Assembly (NCBI GenBank): GCA_041908165.1
Contig: JAYRFV010000033.1
Location: 1-26,207, forward strand
From: JACQZU01 sp041908165
Lineage (GTDB): Bacteria > Acidobacteriota > Holophagae > Holophagales > Holophagaceae
Direction of reading: 5' to 3'
Length of the DNA: 26,207 nt
Within the stretch, counting starts at the first letter, position 1, and each line of letters starts with the position of its first letter. The notes beneath the pieces are model-generated. The model was not told the DNA's origin. It saw only the letters and a list, made by a program, of their open reading frames with translations, and ran no database searches. Shown piece by piece: positions 21,406-26,207 of the stretch. The position numbers and the translations under genes are program-made.

Positions 21406-22480
21406 AGGTCCGGCCTGCGCCTGCGCACCGCCCCGGCCGGAGGCCGCGCCCCGGCCCTCCTTCCTTCGCCGCGGCGGCTGGCTGCTGCTGGCGCTGCCCC
21501 TGTGGGCCCTGCTCTATGCCACCTGCCAGCGGTTTGCGCACTGGGCGGCCTTTGGGCTGCTCGGCCTGGCCCCGAAGTCCCGGCTGGGCGAGGCCGTGGC
21601 GTTCTTCCTGTACGACGTTCCCAAGGTGCTGCTGCTGCTCACCCTGGTGGTGTTCATCGTCACCTTCCTGCAGTCCTTCGTGAGCCCTGCCAAGGTCCGC
21701 GACGCGCTCTCGAAGCGCAGGCAGGGCGTCGGCAATGCGCTGGCCGCCCTGCTCGGCATCGCCACGCCGTTCTGCTCCTGTTCCGCGGTGCCCCTGTTCA
21801 TCGGCTTCCTGAAGGCGGGCGTGCCCCTGGGGGTGACGTTCAGCTTCCTGGTGGCCGCGCCGATGATCAACGAGGTGGCGCTCGGCATGCTGTTCGCCCT
21901 GTTCGGCTGGCGGATCGCGCTGCTCTATGCCGGAACGGGGGTGGCCATCGCCTTCACGGCGGGGCTCGTCCTCGGGCGCCTCCGCCTGGAGCAGCACCTG
22001 GAAGGCTGGGTACAGGAGGCGCTGCAGGGGCCCGCGCCAGGCGGCGAGGACGAAGGGCCGATCCCCCTCCCAGCGCGGATCGACCTGGCCCTGCAGGGCG
22101 TGCGGGACATCGTCGGCAAGGTCTGGCCGTACATCCTGGGAGGCATCCTCGTGGGGGCGTTCATCCACGGCTACGTGCCCGAACGCTGGCTGGCCGGGAT
22201 GCTGGGCAAGCAGGCCTGGTACAGCGTGCCCCTGGCGGTCCTGGTGGGCGTGCCGCTCTATTCGAATGCCGCCGGCGTCATGCCCATCGTCGAAGCGCTG
22301 CTGGGCAAGGGCGCCGCCCTCGGTTCCACCCTGGCCTTCATGATGTCGGTGATCGGGCTGTCGCTGCCGGAAACCATCATCCTGCGCAAGGTCATGCGCC
22401 CCCGGCTGATCGCCGCCTTCGTCGGCGTCGTCGCCACCGGCATCCTGCTGGTGGGCCTTCTGTTCAACGCCATCTTCTGA
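21398..22480 (+). CDS. ArsP/SO_0444-type permease
   Basis: 360 residues with about eight hydrophobic segments. The motif ATPFCSCSAVPLFIGF (Cys126 and Cys128) followed by GVPLGVTFSFLVAAPMINEV, and later GVPLYSNAAGVMPIVEAL, is the ArsP_1 (DUF318) permease signature. Characterised ArsP proteins export trivalent methylated or aromatic arsenicals; SO_0444-type relatives have no settled substrate. The N-terminus is unusual: before the first membrane helix it has a Pro-rich tail containing Cys-Ala-Cys (residues 7-9), which could hand a thiol-bound ligand to the pore. A hydrophilic loop lies at about 190-235. The start overlaps the ArsR stop. Its neighbours are thiol-redox proteins. Confidence 0.88.
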   Translation: MPEGPACACAPPRPEAAPRPSFLRRGGWLLLALPLWALLYATCQRFAHWAAFGLLGLAPKSRLGEAVAFFLYDVPKVLLLLTLVVFIVTFLQSFVSPAKVRDALSKRRQGVGNALAALLGIATPFCSCSAVPLFIGFLKAGVPLGVTFSFLVAAPMINEVALGMLFALFGWRIALLYAGTGVAIAFTAGLVLGRLRLEQHLEGWVQEALQGPAPGGEDEGPIPLPARIDLALQGVRDIVGKVWPYILGGILVGAFIHGYVPERWLAGMLGKQAWYSVPLAVLVGVPLYSNAAGVMPIVEALLGKGAALGSTLAFMMSVIGLSLPETIILRKVMRPRLIAAFVGVVATGILLVGLLFNAIF

Positions 22481-22489
22481 GGAGTCGCC

Positions 22490-22723
22490 ATGCTGATCGA
22501 AGTCTTCGGTTCCGGCTGCACGAAGTGCCAGGTGCTCTACAAGCACGCCCAGGTGGCGATCGCCTCCGCCGGGGGCGGCCACCAGGTGGTGAAGGTCGAG
22601 GACTACCCTTCCATGGCCGCCCGGGGCATCCTCAGCACCCCAGCCCTGGCGATCGACGGTCAGATCCGGTTCCAGGGCAAGGTCGCCAGCACCGACGAGA
22701 TCCTGGCACTGCTCCAAGCCTGA
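22490..22723 (+). CDS. Small thioredoxin-fold protein (redox-active disulfide protein 2 type)
   Basis: 77 residues with no signal peptide. MLIEVFGSGCTKC places a CxxC (Cys10, Cys13) after the first strand. STPALAIDGQIRFQGKVAS gives the cis-Pro strand and the next strand. It is a minimal thioredoxin/glutaredoxin fold often found beside ArsP-type permeases. It probably acts in the cytoplasm as a dithiol donor or metal(loid) carrier for the permease. GAGGAGTCGCC precedes the ATG, 9 bases after the permease stop. Its specific partner is not known. Confidence 0.88.
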   Translation: MLIEVFGSGCTKCQVLYKHAQVAIASAGGGHQVVKVEDYPSMAARGILSTPALAIDGQIRFQGKVASTDEILALLQA

Positions 22724-22760
22724 GCGCACCGTCCTGAACCCCAACTCAGCGGGTGATCCC

Positions 22761-23141
22761 ATGCATGCGTCCCTCCTGCCCTTCCTCCTCTTCGGCGCCG
22801 CACTCTCCGCCCAGGTTTCCGTCCCCGCCCTGGATCCGCCCGGACTGGCCCAGGTGCTGAAAGCCGGCTCCTGGTCCGTGATCGAGTTCGGCGGGCCCAC
22901 CTGCATCCCCTGCAAGAAGATGCAGCCCATCCTCGCGGAGCTGCAGCAGCAGTTCGGCAGCCGCGCCCGGTTCCGCAATTTCTACGTCACCGAGTTTCCG
23001 AAGGAAGCCCGGGAGCACCGGATCCTGCTCATGCCGACCCAGGTGGTCTTCGATCCCCGCGGGAAGGAGGTCGCCCGCCACCAGGGGTTCTGGCCGAAGG
23101 CCGAATTCCTGGCCGCCCTGCACGCCGCCGGACTGAAGTGA
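22761..23141 (+). CDS. Exported thioredoxin-domain protein
   Basis: 126 residues. The N-terminus MHASLLPFLLFGAALSAQ is a signal peptide, so the protein is periplasmic. IEFGGPTCIPCKKMQPIL carries the active-site CIPC (Cys48, Cys51), and LLMPTQVVFDPRGKEV has the cis-Pro of the thioredoxin fold. ARHQGFWPKAEFLAALHAAGL completes it. The stop overlaps the start of the CcdA-like gene (TGATG), so the two are translationally coupled. The usual job of such a pair is to carry reducing power from the cytoplasm through CcdA to a periplasmic thiol protein. The target here could be the permease, its substrate or the rhodanese. Confidence 0.9.
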   Translation: MHASLLPFLLFGAALSAQVSVPALDPPGLAQVLKAGSWSVIEFGGPTCIPCKKMQPILAELQQQFGSRARFRNFYVTEFPKEAREHRILLMPTQVVFDPRGKEVARHQGFWPKAEFLAALHAAGLK

Positions 23142-23851
23142 TGGGCGAGTGGATCGCGCAGCTGGCGGACCGGGTGGCCCAGGCCCCGGCCTGGCAGCAG
23201 GTGGGCCTGGTCTTCCTCGGCGGCCTGCTCACCTCGGCGAACCCCTGCGTGCTGGTGGCGGCCCCGCTGGTGGTGGGCTTCACCGGCGGCACCGAAGAAG
23301 GGCGGCACCACCCGATGGTGCTCTCGGCGGTCTTCGTGCTTGGACTCGCCGCCTCCTTCACCCTCCTCGGCCTGGTTGCGGCCCTGACCGGGTCGCTGCT
23401 GGGCGATGTGGGCTGGGGCTGGAAGGCCCTGCTGGGCCTGGTCCTGCTGGCCATGGGCCTGCACCTGCTCGGCGTCTTCAGCCTGCCTGCGCCCTCCCAC
23501 GGCGTCCTGGCCCGCTTCCACGGGGCCGGCCTGGTCGGCGCGTTCTTCCTGGGCGCCCTGACCGGGACGCTGTCCGCCCCCTGCGCCACCCCGGCACTGG
23601 CGGCGGTCCTGACCGTGGTGGCGCTGCAGAAGCAGGTCCTCTGGGGTGGCGTGCTGCTGTTCGCCTATGCGCTCGGCCACGGGATCCTGCTGTTCTTCGC
23701 CGGTGCGTCCTCCGGCTGGGCCAGCCGCTATGCCCGGAGCCGCTTCTCGAGCGTCCTGGGACGCTGGCTGCCGCGGGGGATGGGCCTCCTGCTGGCCGGC
23801 TGCGCCGCCTGGATCCTCTGGCTGGCCTGGCTGGCCCGGCCTTCCGCCTGA
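23141..23851 (+). CDS. CcdA/DsbD-type transmembrane thiol electron carrier
   Basis: 236 residues with about six hydrophobic helices. The two conserved membrane Cys are Cys36 in TSANPC and Cys148 in SAPCATPAL, the disulfide pair that accepts electrons from cytoplasmic thioredoxin and passes them outward. It lacks the extra DsbD periplasmic domains, so it is the short CcdA form, working with the exported thioredoxin encoded just upstream. The ATG at 23141 overlaps that gene's stop. CcdA proteins often serve cytochrome c maturation, but no ccm or res genes are near. The operon context instead points to the ArsP-type permease. Confidence 0.92.
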   Translation: MGEWIAQLADRVAQAPAWQQVGLVFLGGLLTSANPCVLVAAPLVVGFTGGTEEGRHHPMVLSAVFVLGLAASFTLLGLVAALTGSLLGDVGWGWKALLGLVLLAMGLHLLGVFSLPAPSHGVLARFHGAGLVGAFFLGALTGTLSAPCATPALAAVLTVVALQKQVLWGGVLLFAYALGHGILLFFAGASSGWASRYARSRFSSVLGRWLPRGMGLLLAGCAAWILWLAWLARPSA

Positions 23852-23858
23852 GGCGCCC

Positions 23859-24272
23859 ATGGAAAGCCCGTTCATGAACCAGGGCCTGCGCACCGGCGGT
23901 GTGGTCCACCTCTCCCCCCGGGAGGCTTTGGCCGACCTGGAACGCGGCGCGCTGCTGGTCGATGTCCGCGAGGACTACCTGGTCGCGATGAAGGCGTTTG
24001 CGGTTCCCGGGGTGATCGAACTGCCCTTCAGCCGCTTCGCGTCCGGCTGCGACTCGCTGCCCCGGGACCGGCCCCTGATCCTCGCCGATGCGGTGGGGCT
24101 CTACAGCCGGGAGGCCGCGGCCCTCCTGCAGGCGCGAGGCTTCACGGACGTCGCCAGCCTGAACGGCGGGATCTCCCGCTGGGAGGACGAGCGCCTGCCC
24201 CTGCACGCGGACCCTGCCAACCTGCTGCAGGGCGGCTGCGCCTGCCGGCTCCGGCCCGGTCGACCGGGATAG
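23859..24272 (+). CDS. Rhodanese-fold protein lacking the catalytic Cys, with Cys-Ala-Cys tail
   Basis: 137 residues. LLVDVRED and GVIELPFSRF match the first half of a single rhodanese domain, and DVASLNGGISRWEDERLPL the end. The active-site loop should read Cys-x-x-Gly-x-(R/T); here it is DAVGLYS, with Asp77 at the Cys position. Sulfurtransferase activity is therefore not expected. The C-terminal tail has GGCAC (Cys127, Cys129), echoing the Cys-Ala-Cys at the permease N-terminus. Cys64 is the only other Cys. The ATG at 23859 follows GAGG; a Met five codons on is an alternative. It is the last gene of the operon, 7 bases after the CcdA-like gene. It may be a scaffold or ligand carrier. Confidence 0.8.
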   Translation: MESPFMNQGLRTGGVVHLSPREALADLERGALLVDVREDYLVAMKAFAVPGVIELPFSRFASGCDSLPRDRPLILADAVGLYSREAAALLQARGFTDVASLNGGISRWEDERLPLHADPANLLQGGCACRLRPGRPG

Positions 24273-24288
24273 CGGGCCCGGATCCGCC

Positions 24289-24909
24289 TCAGGTCTGCGC
24301 CTGCCGCCGGGCTGTGGCCAGGAACACCGGGTAGTCCCGCCCCTCCTTGCGGGTGACGGCGGCGGTCTCGAGGCGGACCGCCTCGAATCCCGCCTGCTCC
24401 AGCCATTCCTGGATCCGGTGCCGGGGGAACCCGCGGTGGTGGATCGCCACGCCGGCCTCGTGGAAGCTGCCGTCCTCCGCGTCCAGGTCGGCCAGCGCCA
24501 CCTGCCCGCCGGGAACCAGGTGCCGGGCCAGCCGGCCCAGCAGGCCCGGCACGTCCGCGACGTGGTGCAGGGTCATGCTGCTCACGATCAGGTCGTAGGG
24601 GCCACCGAGGGGGCCGCTCCCGTCCTCCGCCAGCGGCAGCAACGGCACCGGGAGGCCCGCTGCGTTGGCCTTCGTGGCCAGCTCGCGCAGCATCCCCGGG
24701 GAGGTGTCGGCCCCGCAGATCCGGCCGACCCGCGGCGCCAGCGCCAAGGTCACCAGTCCGGTCCCGCAGCCGAAATCCAGCACCGACAGGTCCTTCGTCA
24801 GCGGGATCCGCGCCGCGATCGCCTTCACGACGGCCTCGGCAAGCGCCACCCGCCGGTCCGCCTGGTCCCAGGTCGAAGCAGCCCGATCGAAATGCTCGGT
24901 GTCCCTCAT
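24289..24909 (-). CDS. Class I SAM-dependent methyltransferase
   Basis: 206 residues. VLDFGCGTGLVTLALAP (44-60) is motif I for SAM binding. GADTSPGML is the acidic end of strand 2, YDLIVSSMTLHHVADV is motif post-II, and VPGGQVALADLDAEDGSFHEAG follows. The substrate is unknown. It has only two Cys (48 and 65), so the four-Cys arsenite-binding set of ArsM is absent. The ATG at 24909 follows GGAGGGAGGG; a longer in-frame start is less likely. It is convergent with the rhodanese-fold gene, 16 bases apart, so it belongs to a separate transcript. Its closeness to an ArsP-type permease is suggestive only. Confidence 0.9.
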   Translation of the reverse strand: MRDTEHFDRAASTWDQADRRVALAEAVVKAIAARIPLTKDLSVLDFGCGTGLVTLALAPRVGRICGADTSPGMLRELATKANAAGLPVPLLPLAEDGSGPLGGPYDLIVSSMTLHHVADVPGLLGRLARHLVPGGQVALADLDAEDGSFHEAGVAIHHRGFPRHRIQEWLEQAGFEAVRLETAAVTRKEGRDYPVFLATARRQAQT

Positions 24910-24967
24910 GGCGAGCCCTCCCTCCGGGACACGCCCCGGCTCCAGAACCATCCTCCCATGGCGCAGG

Positions 24968-24993
24968 AAGGGCCCGGCGGTTGCCGGGCCCTT
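24968..24993 (-). terminator. Terminator hairpin downstream of the porin gene
   Basis: Perfect 11-bp inverted repeat AAGGGCCCGGC (24968-24978) and GCCGGGCCCTT (24983-24993) with a 4-base loop. It lies 17 bases beyond the porin stop on the minus strand and upstream of the methyltransferase gene. The T-tract on the minus side is short (TTCC). Confidence 0.75.
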
Positions 24994-25010
24994 TCCAGGA
25001 ACATGTCAGC

Positions 25011-26207
25011 CTAGAAGGCGACCTGCAGGGAGGCCACCAGGCTGTCGCCGCCCTGCTCGCCGGTCTGGCCGGCGCGGGGCTGCAGGAAGTTCTTGCTGCG
25101 CATGATGTAGTTCAGCTTGAGCTTGCCGGCGGAGGACTTGCTCGGATTGAAGATGTAGTTGTAGCCGAGGTTGATCTCGGTGAACTTCGGGCTGTAGTCG
25201 GCTCCGCGGGACACGCCGACCGCGGTTTCCGTGTACGGGTTGTAGGCGGTGTACCACTGGTCGCCGCTGTTGTAGTTCATGAACTCGTAGCGGGCGGTGA
25301 GCCAGTGCTTGCCCATCTTGTAGGCGCCGTGCACGAAGTAGCCCAGGTACTTCTGGTCGAGGTGCTCGCGGCTCATGGCATTGGTGCCCGAGGCGAAGAT
25401 CGAGGCGAAGCGGCGGCCGAGCAGGCCCGTGGAGGCTTCGCCGGTCACCTGGTACTTGGGGGTGTCGATGAAGTAGTAGAAGCCCAGGTTGGTGGCGCGG
25501 TCCTTGTTCTCGAGGACCTGAGCCGCGGTGGGGACGCCGCTGCCGGTCCAGAGGGTGCCGGTGACCACGCCGACGTCCTTCAACTGGGTCGAGCCGTCAC
25601 GGAAGTAGGTCCCGAACTTGTGGGCGCCCACGGCGAAGTCGAGGCGGGCGTGGAAATCCTTCTGGGCGTTCACCTCCGGCTGCTTGCCGCCGGTGCCGTT
25701 GTCGGACATGCCGTTGGTGACGGCCACATGGATCTTGCCGTTGAAGCCCTTCGGATCGCCGTACTCGTAGGTGAGCATGACGCCGCGGTCGCGGCGGTCG
25801 CCGATGAACCGGGACAGCTGGGCGCGGTCGTAGAACATGATGTCGCGGGCTGAGGTGGTGGAGGCCTCGTAGGACTGCAGGAACTTGCCCTGGCCGGCGC
25901 GCAGGGTGAGCTGCTTGTTCAGCTTCCAGATCGCCCAGACGTCGTGCAGCACCGCGCCGAAGGTGGTGTTGGTTCCCGACGTGTTGTTCGGGTCCATCAT
26001 CATGCTCCAGGAGATGTCGTCATTGACCTTGCCGCCGAAGTACAGCTCGGCGCGCTTGACCAGCAGCTGGTTCTCGTTCATCCCGGCGACCAGCGAGTTG
26101 TAGGCGGGGCTGTGGGAGGCCGAGTTCAGCCGCAGGTTGCTGTCCATCATCTGTGTCCAGTACAGCTCCACCAGGGCGCCGTTGAAGACGGACTGGGCCG
26201 GCGCGAC
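25011..26207 (-). CDS. Outer-membrane porin (Porin O/P-like), 5' end beyond window
   Basis: 399 residues are visible; the frame stays open to the window edge, so the signal peptide and true start are missing. The apparent internal GTG at 26171 is not a real start because conserved sequence (SVFNGALVELYWTQM) continues upstream of it. The chain is a run of amphipathic beta-strands with alternating aromatic residues (LVKRAELYFGGKV, FHARLDFAVGAHKFGTYF, NLGFYYFIDTPKYQVTGEAS, GYFVHGAYKMG, FTEINLGYNYIF) and ends SLVASLQVAF, the C-terminal Phe signal for outer-membrane insertion. It resembles phosphate-selective or general porins of the OprO/OprP type. Solute is unknown. A terminator follows. Confidence 0.85.
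   Translation of the reverse strand, partial: VAPAQSVFNGALVELYWTQMMDSNLRLNSASHSPAYNSLVAGMNENQLLVKRAELYFGGKVNDDISWSMMMDPNNTSGTNTTFGAVLHDVWAIWKLNKQLTLRAGQGKFLQSYEASTTSARDIMFYDRAQLSRFIGDRRDRGVMLTYEYGDPKGFNGKIHVAVTNGMSDNGTGGKQPEVNAQKDFHARLDFAVGAHKFGTYFRDGSTQLKDVGVVTGTLWTGSGVPTAAQVLENKDRATNLGFYYFIDTPKYQVTGEASTGLLGRRFASIFASGTNAMSREHLDQKYLGYFVHGAYKMGKHWLTARYEFMNYNSGDQWYTAYNPYTETAVGVSRGADYSPKFTEINLGYNYIFNPSKSSAGKLKLNYIMRSKNFLQPRAGQTGEQGGDSLVASLQVAF

Noticed and set aside
23141..23851. Dedicated cytochrome c maturation role for the CcdA-like protein
   Set aside because: No ccm, res or cytochrome c gene is nearby, and the operon context is a permease with thioredoxins.
24253..24268. CCCGGTCGACCGGG palindrome at the end of the rhodanese-fold gene as a terminator
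   Set aside because: It lies inside the last coding codons, has no loop and no T-tract, and is explained by Arg-Pro-Gly codons.
24289..24909. Arsenite methyltransferase (arsM) assignment
   Set aside because: It lacks the conserved Cys set of ArsM and is outside the ArsR operon.

Overview
This 26.2 kb window of very GC-rich DNA comes from a diderm (Gram-negative type) bacterial chromosome. The cues are a C-terminal porin fragment ending in Phe, murC and murD, a Bacillus/Bacteroides-type succinate dehydrogenase in the order sdhC-sdhA-sdhB, and many short secreted proteins. The overall style fits Acidobacteriota, perhaps Holophagae/Geothrix-like, but that placement is an inference from gene content and was not tested. 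Coding density is high. No rRNA, tRNA, insertion sequence, prophage or CRISPR array was recognised.

Layout. Positions 1-5091 (+): the end of a DUF3999-like membrane-anchored protein, a YciI-like protein, a GYF_2/proline-rich membrane protein, then an Rrf2 regulator followed by an RluA-type pseudouridine synthase and a diacylglycerol-kinase-like lipid kinase. Positions 5116-6855 (-): two tandem secreted paralogues of unknown function. 6977-8347 (+): murC. 8361-11691 (-): a murD, small exported beta-barrel-like protein, aldehyde dehydrogenase operon. 11818-13363 (+): two tandem stand-alone EAL (c-di-GMP phosphodiesterase-type) proteins. 13494-15536 (-): an EF-G-like GTPase. 15695-16453 (+): a LigB/DODA-type dioxygenase, ending convergently over a TetR regulator (16425-17099, -). 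17419-20836 (+): the sdhCAB operon with a strong terminator. 21028-24272 (+): an ArsR-led six-gene redox/permease operon. 24289-24909 (-): a SAM methyltransferase. 25011-26207 (-): a porin cut by the window end.

The best candidate for an under-described system is the 21028-24272 operon. It holds a Cys-x-Cys ArsR repressor, an ArsP/SO_0444-type permease with an extra Cys-Ala-Cys tail, a tiny CxxC thioredoxin-like protein, an exported thioredoxin, a CcdA-type transmembrane electron carrier, and a rhodanese-fold protein that has lost its catalytic Cys but carries its own Cys-Ala-Cys tail. Together they read as a thiol-relay pathway tied to export of a soft metal(loid) or thiol-reactive compound. 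The substrate is not visible in the sequence.

Other points of interest are the tandem secreted paralogues, an EF-G homologue with Ser in place of the usual catalytic His, the duplicated EAL proteins, an AT-rich operator-like dyad over a perfect TATAAT in front of the Rrf2 gene, and several perfect palindromes in the regulatory gaps.
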